This document shows, in pieces, positions 8,389 through 16,069 of a stretch of 49,827 nucleotides of DNA. The notes beneath the pieces are model-generated. The model had not been told where the DNA came from, did not search any database, and saw only the letters and a list, made by a program, of their open reading frames with translations. How positions within the stretch are numbered: position 1 is the first letter of the stretch; each line of letters starts with the position of its first letter. Made by a program: the position numbers and the translations under genes. This DNA is from Clostridia bacterium. GTDB taxonomy: Bacteria > Bacillota > Clostridia > Lachnospirales > Bianqueaceae. Location: positions 1 to 49,827 of the forward strand of contig CAAFMN010000100.1 of assembly GCA_900764045.1 (NCBI GenBank), written 5' to 3'.

Positions 8389-8646
8389 TTATTTGGCCTT
8401 CTCGACGATCTCCACTACACGCCATCTCTTGTTCTTAGAGAGCGGTCTGGTCTCCATAACGCGAACGCGGTCGCCAACCTGGCACTCGTTGTTCTCATCA
8501 TGAGCCTGCAGCTTATACGTCTTCTTTACAATCTTACCATACAGCGGATGCTTGACATTGTCAACTACGCTGACCACAATCGTCTTATCCATCTTATCGC
8601 TGGAAACGATACCAATCATGGTTTTTCTTAAATTTCTCTCGACCAC
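8389..8646 (-). CDS. rpsQ: 30S ribosomal protein S17 (uS17)
   Basis: S17 is a primary 16S rRNA-binding protein with an OB fold. I chose the GTG at 8646 as start because an AGGAGGT lies 7 bases upstream and the product then begins MVERNLRKT with 85 residues, as in homologues. An upstream ATG at 8664 would precede that ribosome binding site and add six unconserved residues. Motifs include SSDKMDKTIVVSVV and KYKLQAHDE-like sequence. Confidence 0.95.
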   Translation of the reverse strand: MVERNLRKTMIGIVSSDKMDKTIVVSVVDNVKHPLYGKIVKKTYKLQAHDENNECQVGDRVRVMETRPLSKNKRWRVVEIVEKAK

Positions 8647-8675
8647 TGAATTTACCTCCTTCATATAGGGACCGC

Positions 8676-8873
8676 TTACTCAGCAGCCTTCTGCGTCAAA
8701 ACGGTTTGGATCCGCGCGATGTTACGGCGAACTTCCTTGATCCTGGCCGTATTATTCAATTGATTGGTGGCATTCTGAAAGCGGAGATTGAAAAGCTCTT
8801 TCTTAGCGGAAACCAGTTCCATCTCAAGCTGCTCCGGTGTTTTTGCTTTCAATTCTTCTAAATAATTATTCAA
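8676..8873 (-). CDS. rpmC: 50S ribosomal protein L29 (uL29)
   Basis: This 65-residue helical protein surrounds the peptide exit tunnel, near where trigger factor and SRP dock. It has the two-helix pattern with KKELFNLRFQNATNQL and IKEVRRNIARIQTVL. It lies between rplP and rpsQ in the standard order. Confidence 0.97.
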   Translation of the reverse strand: MNNYLEELKAKTPEQLEMELVSAKKELFNLRFQNATNQLNNTARIKEVRRNIARIQTVLTQKAAE

Positions 8874-8907
8874 TGTGATTCACCATCCTATTCATATTCC
8901 GGATCCA

Positions 8908-9348
8908 TTACGCGTTCTGGGCATCCACAACTGCGTCCAGATCAGCCTTGGAATAGATCTTGCAGCGAACCGGGAGCTTATGCATAGCAAGACGCAGAGC
9001 CTCGCGAGCAACATCCTCGGGTACGCCGGCAATCTCAAACATAACACGGCCGGGCTTTACAACTGCTACCCAGTACTCCGGAGATCCCTTACCGGAACCC
9101 ATTCGGGTCTCAGCGGGCTTAGCCGTTACCGGCTTATCCGGGAAAATCTTGATCCATACTTTACCGCCACGCTTGATGAAACGAGTCATAGCAACACGGG
9201 CTGCCTCGATCTGTGCAGAAGTGATCCACGCCGGATCCAGGGATACAAGACCATACTCACCGTAAGAAATACGGTTGCCACGCAGGCACTTACCTGCCAT
9301 AGAGCCGCGGAACTGCTTGCGGCGCTTTACTCTCTTAGGCATTAACAT
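8908..9348 (-). CDS. rplP: 50S ribosomal protein L16 (uL16)
   Basis: L16 supports the A site and aminoacyl-tRNA accommodation. The 146-residue protein begins MLMPKRVKRRKQFRGSM and contains GKGSPEYWVAVVKPGRVMFE. Its first codon overlaps the rpsC stop (TAATG), so coupling is expected. A second in-frame ATG two codons later is an alternative start. Confidence 0.97.
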   Translation of the reverse strand: MLMPKRVKRRKQFRGSMAGKCLRGNRISYGEYGLVSLDPAWITSAQIEAARVAMTRFIKRGGKVWIKIFPDKPVTAKPAETRMGSGKGSPEYWVAVVKPGRVMFEIAGVPEDVAREALRLAMHKLPVRCKIYSKADLDAVVDAQNA

Positions 9349-10007
9349 TAGTTATCGCTCCCTTCTTTTGCAGCTCTGCCGGGAAGCACTTCACCATGGT
9401 TTACCCATACCTTTACGCCCAGCTTACCGTATGCGGTATGCGCCTCAGCGAAACCGTAGTCGATATTGGCACGAAGTGTAGACAGCGGAATGTTTCCCTC
9501 GATATAGTGCTCGCTGCGGGCAATTTCTGCTCCACCTACACGACCTGCTACCATAATTTTGATACCCTTTGCGCCGGCCTTCATCGTGCGGCCCATCGCC
9601 TGCTTCATCGCGCGGCGGAAGGATACACGGTTCTCCAGCTGCTGTGCTACATTCTCGGCAACCAGCTGAGCATCGCACTCGGGTCTTCTTACTTCCAGAA
9701 TATTCAGGATGACCTTAGCGCTCGTCAGCTTCTGAATCTCTGCCTTCAGCTCATCAATCGCTGCACCGCCCTTACCGATAACTACGCCCGGCTTAGCGGT
9801 GTAAATCGTTACCTTCAGACGACCAGCAGCACGCTCGATCTCGATTTTGGAAACACCGGCAGCGTACAGCTTGTTCTTGAGGAACTTACGAATTTCATTA
9901 TCTTCTACCAATACATCGCCGAAATTCTTAGCTTCGGCATACCATTTTGTATCCCACTGCTTAATAACGCCGACCCGCAGGCCATGGGGATTTACCTTCT
10001 GTCCCAT
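9348..10007 (-). CDS. rpsC: 30S ribosomal protein S3 (uS3)
   Basis: S3 forms part of the mRNA entry channel. The 219-residue protein has the N-terminal MGQKVNPHGLRVGVIKQWDT, a KH domain with the loop VIGKGGAAIDEL, and the C-terminal S3 domain (MKAGAKGIKIMVAGRVGGAE). Length is typical for Gram-positive bacteria. It begins 11 bases downstream of rplV. Confidence 0.98.
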   Translation of the reverse strand: MGQKVNPHGLRVGVIKQWDTKWYAEAKNFGDVLVEDNEIRKFLKNKLYAAGVSKIEIERAAGRLKVTIYTAKPGVVIGKGGAAIDELKAEIQKLTSAKVILNILEVRRPECDAQLVAENVAQQLENRVSFRRAMKQAMGRTMKAGAKGIKIMVAGRVGGAEIARSEHYIEGNIPLSTLRANIDYGFAEAHTAYGKLGVKVWVNHGEVLPGRAAKEGSDN

Positions 10008-10018
10008 CGAAGTCCTCC

Positions 10019-10420
10019 TTATCTCTCATTCAGAATAATGGTAATGTGACTCGTCTTCTTAAGGATCCGATCCGCACGGCCCTGCGCACGGGGACGAATT
10101 CTCTTCATTGTCGTACCCTGATTTGCATACGCTTCCTGCACATACAGCTTGGAAACATTGATGTCCATGTTGCGCTCTGTGCTTGCGTATTCTGCATTTG
10201 CTACAGCAGAATCGAGAACCTTACCGATAATCCGAGCGCCCTCACGAGGAGTCGCGGCCAGGATCGCTGCTGCCATCTGAACGTCTTTGCCCTTGATCGT
10301 ATCCAGTACGATCTTGGCCTTAGAAGGAGCAATTCTCGCAAAGGAAACTTTCGCTCTCGGACGAAGGTCTTTCTGCATATTTCGCTCTCTTTTAATTTTA
10401 CTTCTATGACCTTTTGCCAT
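10019..10420 (-). CDS. rplV: 50S ribosomal protein L22 (uL22)
   Basis: L22 lines the nascent-peptide tunnel. The 133-residue protein has a basic N-terminal extension of about 19 residues (MAKGHRSKIKRERN), then the conserved RAKVSFARIAPSKAKIVLD and the tunnel hairpin around MKRIRPRAQGRADRI. The ATG has a clean GGAGG 8 bases upstream, which supports the extension. Confidence 0.96.
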   Translation of the reverse strand: MAKGHRSKIKRERNMQKDLRPRAKVSFARIAPSKAKIVLDTIKGKDVQMAAAILAATPREGARIIGKVLDSAVANAEYASTERNMDINVSKLYVQEAYANQGTTMKRIRPRAQGRADRILKKTSHITIILNER

Positions 10421-10446
10421 TTTATGATCCTCCTTTCAAACGCCGA

Positions 10447-10725
10447 TTAACGGCTGCCCTTTTTCTCGTCCTTACCGTGTCCGCGGTAGGTGCGGGTCAG
10501 TACGAACTCACCCAGCTTGTGTCCGACCATATCCTCAGTCACATAGACCGGAACATGCTTGCGGCCATCATGCACCGCGATGGTGTGTCCCACGAAGGTC
10601 GGGAAAATCGTAGAACGGCGGGACCATGTCTTAATAACCTGCTTATCATTTGCCGCATTCATCGCATCGATCTTCTTCAGAAGATGCTCGTCGGCAAAAG
10701 GACCTTTCTTTAATGAACGTGCCAT
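10447..10725 (-). CDS. rpsS: 30S ribosomal protein S19 (uS19)
   Basis: S19 lies in the head of the small subunit next to S13. The 92-residue protein begins MARSLKKGPFADEHLLKK and has KTWSRRSTIFPTFVGHTIAV and GHKLGEFVLTRTYRGH. All are textbook signatures, and the length is typical. Confidence 0.98.
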   Translation of the reverse strand: MARSLKKGPFADEHLLKKIDAMNAANDKQVIKTWSRRSTIFPTFVGHTIAVHDGRKHVPVYVTEDMVGHKLGEFVLTRTYRGHGKDEKKGSR

Positions 10726-10739
10726 TCGTCATATCCTCC

Positions 10740-11576
10740 TTACTTGTTCAGTGCGCGCCTGCGGACAATCATCTTATTGGAAGCCTTGTTCTTCTTACGA
10801 GTCTTCAGACCCAGAGCCGGCTTGCCCCACGGAGTTACAGGACCCGGACGTCCAACCGGAGCCTTACCCTCACCACCACCATGCGGATGGTCATTCGGGT
10901 TCATAACAGAACCACGGACAGTAGGACGGATTCCCATATGACGCTTACGTCCAGCCTTACCAATCTTGATCAGTTCATGATCCTGATTGCCGACTGCACC
11001 AATCGTTGCACGGCACTCAATCGGAACCATGCGCATCTCACCAGAAGGAAGACGAAGAGTTGCGTACTTACCTTCCTTAGCCATCAGCTGAGCTTCATTG
11101 CCAGCGGAACGAACCATCTGGCCGCCCTTGCCCGGCTTCATCTCGATGTTATGAACAGATGCACCGATCGGGATATTCTTCAGAGGCAGGCAGTTGCCTA
11201 CACGAACTTCGGCGGTCTCGCCGCTCATTACCTTATCGCCGTCCTTCAGGCCCTGAGGAGCCAGGATGTAACGCTTCTCGCCGTCTGCATAGCTCAGAAG
11301 AGCGATATTAGCGCTGCGGTTCGGATCATACTCGATACCTACAACCGTCGCCTCGATTCCATCCTTGTTTCTCTTGAAATCGACGATTCTATACTTATTC
11401 TTATGGCCGCCGCCCTGATGACGCACAGTGATCTTACCATAGCTATTGCGGCCCGCATTATTCTTAACCCGTACTACCAGAGACTTCTCCGGCTCCTTCT
11501 TCGTAATTTCGTCGAAGGCGGAACCCGTCATGTTTCTCCGGGAATGGGTGTATGGCTTATAAGTCTTAATGGCCAT
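10740..11576 (-). CDS. rplB: 50S ribosomal protein L2 (uL2)
   Basis: L2 is needed for subunit association and peptidyl transfer. The 278-residue protein has the conserved C-terminal loop NPNDHPHGGGEGKAPVG with the essential His. I start it at ATG 11576 (MAIKTYKPYTHSRRNMTG), since AGGAG lies 8 bases upstream. A GTG three codons earlier overlaps the ribosome binding site and is unlikely. It follows rplW after 21 bases. Confidence 0.97.
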   Translation of the reverse strand: MAIKTYKPYTHSRRNMTGSAFDEITKKEPEKSLVVRVKNNAGRNSYGKITVRHQGGGHKNKYRIVDFKRNKDGIEATVVGIEYDPNRSANIALLSYADGEKRYILAPQGLKDGDKVMSGETAEVRVGNCLPLKNIPIGASVHNIEMKPGKGGQMVRSAGNEAQLMAKEGKYATLRLPSGEMRMVPIECRATIGAVGNQDHELIKIGKAGRKRHMGIRPTVRGSVMNPNDHPHGGGEGKAPVGRPGPVTPWGKPALGLKTRKKNKASNKMIVRRRALNK

Positions 11577-11597
11577 TTGTGTCACTCCTTTCGAATA

Positions 11598-11897
11598 TTA
11601 CATTCCTTCAAAGAATTCGATATCCTTGCTGTCCTCGGTCAACGTCACAATGGCCTTCTTCGTCTTGGCAGTCTTGCCAACGATCATGCCTCTTCTTCTG
11701 TTCTTGCCCACAAGATTCATCGTGCGGACTTCCTTGACCTTTGCGCCCTCGAACATCTTCTCAACCGCTTCGCGGATCTGAATCTTGGTGGCTTCCGGTG
11801 CTACCAGGAAGGTATACTTCTTATCAGCCATCAGATTCATGCTCTTCTCGGTTACAACCGGCTTGAGCAGTACGTCATAATACTTGATATCTGCCAT
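11598..11897 (-). CDS. rplW: 50S ribosomal protein L23 (uL23)
   Basis: L23 sits at the tunnel exit and is the docking site for trigger factor and SRP. The 99-residue protein has DVLLKPVVTEKSMNLMADKK and the flexible loop KVKEVRTMNLVGKNRRRGM. Its ATG overlaps the rplD stop codon (TAATG), so translation is coupled. Confidence 0.97.
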   Translation of the reverse strand: MADIKYYDVLLKPVVTEKSMNLMADKKYTFLVAPEATKIQIREAVEKMFEGAKVKEVRTMNLVGKNRRRGMIVGKTAKTKKAIVTLTEDSKDIEFFEGM

Positions 11898-12517
11898 TAC
11901 TGAAATACCTCCTCGATCTTAGCGACCGCATCCTTCGTGGTGAAGAATGTCTCATACTTCAGGATGTCATATACGTTGATCAGCTCTGCCGGAGTTGTTT
12001 TAACGCCGGGGATGTTGCGAGCGGACAGAACCACGTTCTCGTTCTCGCCTGCCAGTACGATCAGAGCCTTCTCAAGCTTGAACGCATCCAGTACCTTCTG
12101 CATGTCCTTGGTCTTGATCGCGTCCAATGTCAGCTGATCAAGCACAATGAACTTCTCTTCCTGAACCTTGCTGGTCAGCGCAGACTTCAGAGCTACGCGA
12201 CGAGCCTTCTTATTAACCTTCTTAGAATAATCTCTCGGCTTGGGAGCAAATACTACGCCGCCGCCAACCCACTGAGGAGAACGGATGCTTCCCTGACGAG
12301 CGCGTCCTGTACCCTTCTGACGGTACGGCTTCTTGCCGCCGCCTCTAACTTCGGCACGGGTCAAAGCGCTCTGGGTGCCCTGGCGACGATTCGCCAGCTG
12401 CGCCACTACTACTTCGTGCATTACATGGGTGTTGACTTCAACGCCGAAGATCTGGTCGTTCAGTTCCAACTCGCCGCATGTGTTGCCGTTCATATCATAA
12501 ACAGCTACTTTCGCCAT
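11897..12517 (-). CDS. rplD: 50S ribosomal protein L4 (uL4)
   Basis: L4 reaches into the exit tunnel and in E. coli autoregulates the S10 operon by attenuation. The 206-residue protein shows ANRRQGTQSALTRAEVRGGG, the tunnel loop KPYRQKGTGRARQGSIRSP and a C-terminal Rossmann-like half. It lies 22 bases after rplC. It is the natural candidate for any autoregulation acting on the structured regions upstream of rplC or rpsJ, but nothing in the sequence proves this. Confidence 0.97.
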   Translation of the reverse strand: MAKVAVYDMNGNTCGELELNDQIFGVEVNTHVMHEVVVAQLANRRQGTQSALTRAEVRGGGKKPYRQKGTGRARQGSIRSPQWVGGGVVFAPKPRDYSKKVNKKARRVALKSALTSKVQEEKFIVLDQLTLDAIKTKDMQKVLDAFKLEKALIVLAGENENVVLSARNIPGVKTTPAELINVYDILKYETFFTTKDAVAKIEEVFQ

Positions 12518-12539
12518 GTTTACAGTCTCCTTTCAAGTA

Positions 12540-13172
12540 TTACGCCTTTACGCTGCTCACCAGAGTGATAACAGCCTTCTTCGGTCCCGGTACGGAACCC
12601 TTTACCAGCAGCAGGTTCTGCTCCGCGTCTACGCGAACGATCTCAAGATTCTGCACCGTACGCTCCACGTTACCCATGTGGCCAGGCAGCTTCTTACCCT
12701 TGAACACACGGCCCGGAGTCGTAGAGGAACCAAGAGAACCAGCATGGCGATGATACTTGGAACCATGCTCCATCGGGCCTCTGCCAAATCCATGACGATG
12801 AATAGCGCCCTGATATCCTTTACCCTTGGAAACACCGCTTGCATCGATCTTATCGCCGACAGCAAACATGTCCGCCTTGATCACGTCGCCAACCTTATAG
12901 TTCTCGGCGTCATCCAGCTTCAGTTCCTCGAGCATTCTCATTACTTCTACGCCAGCCTTTTTGAACTGACCCTGATCCGGCTTGTTGACCAGCTTTTCGC
13001 GGGTCTCGCCGAAACCGACCTGCACGGCACTGTATCCGTCGTGCTCAACGGTCTTAACCTGCGTTACAACACAGGGACCGGCTTCCAGGACTGTTACCGG
13101 GATCATCTCGCCGGTTTCCTGATTGAAGACCTGTGTCATACCGATCTTCTTTGCTACGATCGCTTTTTTCAT
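12540..13172 (-). CDS. rplC: 50S ribosomal protein L3 (uL3)
   Basis: L3 is an early assembly protein close to the peptidyl-transferase centre. The 210-residue protein begins MKKAIVAKKIGMTQVFNQET and contains the characteristic GRGPMEHGSKYHRHAGSLG loop and PGHMGNVERTVQNLEIVRVD. A GGAGG stands 7 bases before the ATG. It is separated from rpsJ by an unusually long 267-base structured gap, described separately. Confidence 0.97.
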   Translation of the reverse strand: MKKAIVAKKIGMTQVFNQETGEMIPVTVLEAGPCVVTQVKTVEHDGYSAVQVGFGETREKLVNKPDQGQFKKAGVEVMRMLEELKLDDAENYKVGDVIKADMFAVGDKIDASGVSKGKGYQGAIHRHGFGRGPMEHGSKYHRHAGSLGSSTTPGRVFKGKKLPGHMGNVERTVQNLEIVRVDAEQNLLLVKGSVPGPKKAVITLVSSVKA

Positions 13173-13439
13173 TCTCCATACCTCCTAATAATCTACAGCG
13201 GATCCTTACGGATCATCCTAGGTCATTAGCACCCGCTTTGCTGAAGGCGGGCCTCCTGCCTCGGTGCCGCAACCCTGGCACATGCAGGCGTTGATCTATA
13301 TCAACTTCAATAACCTTCTACTTTGCTTCCTGCTCTGCCTGAAACTCTCTTCTGAACATCCGATCTTTCGCAGTCCCGGCTTCTGCCGGCTTACCAAAGC
13401 TCCAGTGGTTCTCTAATAATATAATAAATATAGAAGAGA
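13173..13439 (-). other. Structured leader between rpsJ and rplC
   Basis: This 267-base gap inside the operon has no convincing reading frame and no clear promoter. Read on the minus strand it is purine-rich and contains several short hairpins: CCGGC/GCCGG (13376-13389), a GCGGG/CCCGC stem (13232-13251) and GATCC/GGATC just before the rplC ribosome binding site (13201-13214). It looks like a cis-acting mRNA leader for rplC. I do not recognise it as a known ribosomal-protein leader family. The AGGAGG for rplC lies at its downstream end. Confidence 0.5.
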
Positions 13440-13757
13440 TTAGTTGTTCTTCAGGTCTACCTTAATATCCACGCCAGCCGGCAGGTCCAGCTTCATCAGC
13501 GCTTCTACCGTCTTGTCGGACGGATTCAGAATGTCTACCAGGCGCTTATGGGTTCTCTGCTCGAACTGCTCACGGGAATCCTTGAACTTATGCGTCGCGC
13601 GCAGGATGGTAACAACCTCCTTGCGAGTCGGCATCGGGATAGGTCCGCTGACCTGTGCACCGCTTCTCTTTGCGGTATCCACGATTCTCTGTGCAGACTG
13701 ATCGATCAGCTGATGATCATAAGCCTTCAATGTGATCCTGATTTTCTGATTTGCCAT
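13440..13757 (-). CDS. rpsJ: 30S ribosomal protein S10 (uS10)
   Basis: S10 binds the 30S head and also pairs with NusB in antitermination. The 105-residue protein begins MANQKIRITLKAYDHQLID and contains GPIPMPTRKEVVTILR and EQRTHKRLVDIL. The start ATG at 13757 is chosen because an AGGAGG lies about 10 bases upstream; the frame stays open further upstream without conservation. It is the first cistron of the cluster. Confidence 0.97.
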   Translation of the reverse strand: MANQKIRITLKAYDHQLIDQSAQRIVDTAKRSGAQVSGPIPMPTRKEVVTILRATHKFKDSREQFEQRTHKRLVDILNPSDKTVEALMKLDLPAGVDIKVDLKNN

Positions 13758-13985
13758 TAAAAAACAGCCTCCTTTTCTTCGCACTTTGCGTACGACTTTC
13801 AGCGACTGTACACTCACCCGTGTGTATCGCGCACTCTCAAAATATAAAAGCTCGCTTCACACACTCCTGATCAATTGTACAGTGACCTCATCGTCGGTTT
13901 CTTGAACCAGACATTCGCTCGGCGGAAATTCCCGGCACTCACCGCAACCTCCCGCGTCATCGCTCTCAATGCCACAGCAAGAATT

Positions 13986-14014
13986 ATTTTAACACAAAGC
14001 CCAAGAACTTGCAA
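13986..14014 (-). promoter_or_regulatory. Sigma-A promoter of the S10-spc operon
   Basis: On the minus strand the -35 is TTGCAA (14009-14014) and the -10 is TAAAAT (13986-13991), with an exact 17-base spacer. Transcription should begin near 13979, giving a leader of about 220 bases before rpsJ. No other promoter as good is seen until rpmJ. Confidence 0.7.
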
Positions 14015-14062
14015 GTCCATCTTATAAAAATATTACAAGATTTTTTTGCATATTCTTGGGCT
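13998..14062 (-). terminator. Inverted repeat overlapping S10 promoter, possible terminator of the DUF368 gene
   Basis: AGCCCAAGAA (13998-14007) and TTCTTGGGCT (14053-14062) are perfect 10-base arms around a 45-base loop that contains a smaller hairpin (ATCTTGTAA/TTATAAGAT). On the minus strand it lies 30 bases beyond the DUF368 stop and is followed by TTGTGTT, a weak T-run. Its distal arm lies inside the S10 promoter spacer. Confidence 0.4.
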
Positions 14063-14091
14063 CTTTTAGTATCATTTGCACAAGGTCATAG

Positions 14092-14955
14092 TCAGTTCTC
14101 CGGCACTTCTACTTTGCTATTAAAATGATCCAGAATCAACGCCGCTACGATTCCCACTACCAGACACACCAGGTTTACGATTCCCGACGTAAGGCTTGCC
14201 GTAAAGCTCTGGAACGGAATGATTACAATCGTCGCCGCAATCACAACACCAATGATCCCATGGAAGGCAATGCTGTACTGTTTTTCCATCAGGGTATTGA
14301 CTGCTCTGGCCAGCAAAATCACCGTAAGCAGCGCGCCGATTCCCGCCGGAATCAAAACGCCGAAATCAAATTTGCCAATTCCCGTCACCAGCGGCGTATA
14401 CAATCCCAGCGGCATCAACAGTGTCGAAAAGCTCAACCCGGGCGCGATCACGCTCAGTGCCATGCAAAATCCGCAGAACAGGTACCAGACAAAATTCGGT
14501 TCTATATTAGCCTGAATCAAATTCAAGCTAAGCAGCAGCGCCAGCACCACGCCGAAACAAACCGCCAGCGAGATAAAGGAACCCTTGCTCCGTCCCTTTT
14601 TCCCTGCTTCACGAAAAAGTGACGGAAGCATGCCGCCAATCAAACCGACGAACAAGCATACCGACGGATCCGGATATCGATCCAGTAAAAAGCCGAGAAG
14701 CTTGGCAACAATCACAAAACCAAAGCCTCCGCCGATGATCAACGGAATCAGCAGCTTATACTGCTTCTTCAATGTCTGAAACGGTTTAGAAAGGAGTTCC
14801 ATGATTGTCTTATATACACCGAACACTACACACAGAACGCCGCCGGAGATCCCCGGCAGAACCGCTCCCAGGCCGATCAGCGCTCCCTGTAGGAACCGCA
14901 GTCCCGCTATTTTTCCAAAGCCTGTTTTTTCTTTTTTATTATCCGTCATCTCCAT
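14092..14955 (-). CDS. DUF368 membrane protein, polyprenyl-phosphate transporter (PopT family)
   Basis: DUF368 proteins have been shown to recycle undecaprenyl phosphate across the cytoplasmic membrane for cell-wall synthesis; that role is transferred here from the family. The 287-residue protein has a short charged N-terminus, the family-typical LQGALIGLGAVLPGISGGVL repeated in weaker form as GFCMALSVIAPGLSFSTLLM, and about eight or nine hydrophobic segments. The two related halves suggest an inverted-repeat transporter fold. The ATG has GGAGG 7 bases upstream. It has its own promoter and an odd leader, and it is transcribed toward the S10 operon. Confidence 0.85.
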   Translation of the reverse strand: MEMTDNKKEKTGFGKIAGLRFLQGALIGLGAVLPGISGGVLCVVFGVYKTIMELLSKPFQTLKKQYKLLIPLIIGGGFGFVIVAKLLGFLLDRYPDPSVCLFVGLIGGMLPSLFREAGKKGRSKGSFISLAVCFGVVLALLLSLNLIQANIEPNFVWYLFCGFCMALSVIAPGLSFSTLLMPLGLYTPLVTGIGKFDFGVLIPAGIGALLTVILLARAVNTLMEKQYSIAFHGIIGVVIAATIVIIPFQSFTASLTSGIVNLVCLVVGIVAALILDHFNSKVEVPEN

Positions 14956-15093
14956 CGCAAAACCTCCATTGAAAACTTGCTCAGATTGATTTCATGCCAC
15001 ACCTGCCGCACCTTACTCTCTTCGGAGTTTGGAGCGAAGCGCCAAACTCACAGCGTGGCTTAAGTTACTTGAACTCAGATCAACTCCATGCCA
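14956..15093 (-). other. Leader of the DUF368 gene with duplicated motif and hairpins
   Basis: From the inferred start near 15093 the leader is about 138 bases. It contains two copies of a motif, GGCATGGAGTTGATCTGAG (about 15074-15092) and GGCATGAAATCAATCTGAG (about 14979-14997). Between them are a hairpin with arms GAGTTTG and CAAACTC (15025-15049) and the arm GCCACGC (complement of 15053-15059), which can pair with GCGTGGC at the leader start (15093-15099). This arrangement allows alternative pairings and suggests a cis-regulatory RNA of unknown type. Confidence 0.45.
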
Positions 15094-15099
15094 CGCTTG

Positions 15100-15128
15100 A
15101 TTATATCATATCCGTTCCCCTTCCGCAA
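15100..15128 (-). promoter_or_regulatory. Promoter of the DUF368 gene
   Basis: On the minus strand the -35 is TTGCGG (15123-15128) and the -10 is a perfect TATAAT (15100-15105), with a 17-base spacer. It lies just after the ylbJ stop codon (15151). Confidence 0.65.
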
Positions 15129-15150
15129 TCCTGCATTTCTTACTTCTTTC

Positions 15151-16008
15151 TTACCTCGGCCATAATCTTTCCCAGATCCACAGAACTATGCCGCAGATTC
15201 CGCCCTGCAGGCACTTGGCCGCAAGATATTCTATCCCTGAAAAAGGCGTTTTCCCCAATACACCGCATGTCTGAGAATACACCGCCAAACCTCCCATACT
15301 GACCAGCGCTCCTATCAAGGGCACCGCAAGTCTCAACGGCAGCTCTCCCAGGATCGCCGCACCGTTCGTCATCTCCAGAAGTACATATAAATAGCTTCCC
15401 GTCGGCCAGAGTGTCTCACACAGATGAATCAGAACGCTGTAGAGTATCATAAAGCCGCCAACCATAAGCATGACCTCGGACGCCTCCGCAACACAGTCTC
15501 CCAACTCTGCGCCGAAAGCTTTTTTCTCCCGTACCGCTTTCTTGCGTATCTTGAAGCTTTCCCCTTTTCCCCGAAGCAAAAAGACGCATCCGCACAGCAT
15601 CGCTGACAACAGATGTGCTGCAAGGATTCTGTATCCTGCTTCCGGACATTTCAGAATTCCTGTTCCGACCGTTCCGACGATAAAGAGAGGACCCGCATTA
15701 TTACAGAAGCTCATCAGCCATTGGAGCCTTCTCCTGCTGATTCGCCCTTCTCGGTACAGCACCTCTACAGCCTTGGCTCCTCCTGGATATCCGGACAGTG
15801 CCCCAGTGAGAAAGATCGGCAGAATCTCCACTTTTCCTGATACCATATTGCTTTTCAGCAAAAACAGAATACACACCATAAACGGAAACTGGGCCGGCAG
15901 AACATTCTGAAACCACAGGAGCAGCCCCTCTCTGGCACCTGTCATGGCGATCTGCGGAAAGAGCAGCATGAGAAGCGCAAGCAGCGCAACCGGCATCCAT
16001 TTTTCCAT
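15151..16008 (-). CDS. ylbJ: YlbJ-like sporulation integral membrane protein
   Basis: YlbJ belongs to the nucleoside-recognition (Gate) domain family; in B. subtilis it is a sigma-E-dependent membrane protein needed for normal spore cortex. The 285-residue protein is shorter than the usual 400 or so but keeps the family signatures GALSGYPGGAKAVEVLY and SFCNNAGPLFIVGTVG, with about seven to eight membrane segments. The ribosome binding site is GGGGGA. It lies downstream of coaD, a pairing common in Firmicutes. The presence of the gene suggests that the organism forms spores, but this is an inference. Confidence 0.8.
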   Translation of the reverse strand: MEKWMPVALLALLMLLFPQIAMTGAREGLLLWFQNVLPAQFPFMVCILFLLKSNMVSGKVEILPIFLTGALSGYPGGAKAVEVLYREGRISRRRLQWLMSFCNNAGPLFIVGTVGTGILKCPEAGYRILAAHLLSAMLCGCVFLLRGKGESFKIRKKAVREKKAFGAELGDCVAEASEVMLMVGGFMILYSVLIHLCETLWPTGSYLYVLLEMTNGAAILGELPLRLAVPLIGALVSMGGLAVYSQTCGVLGKTPFSGIEYLAAKCLQGGICGIVLWIWERLWPR

Positions 16009-16069
16009 AAAAAATCCCCCAAAAGCTCTCTTTACAGAGATATTCAGAGGGATCTGTCCTTTATGCTCT

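Larger units (their letters stand above)
13758..14091 (-). promoter_or_regulatory. S10 operon 5' region and intergenic stretch
   Basis: This 334-base stretch has no gene. It holds the S10 promoter (13986-14014), a leader of about 220 bases before rpsJ, and the possible terminator of the DUF368 gene (13998-14062). The leader is pyrimidine/purine-mixed without an obvious terminator hairpin. I see no conserved motif in it. Confidence 0.5.

Noticed and set aside
10650..11903. Long plus-strand reading frame antisense to rplB and rplW (similarly 2790-3989, 29257-30603 and 34290-36086)
   Set aside because: These are shadows of well-conserved minus-strand genes, with no family motifs and low-complexity composition.
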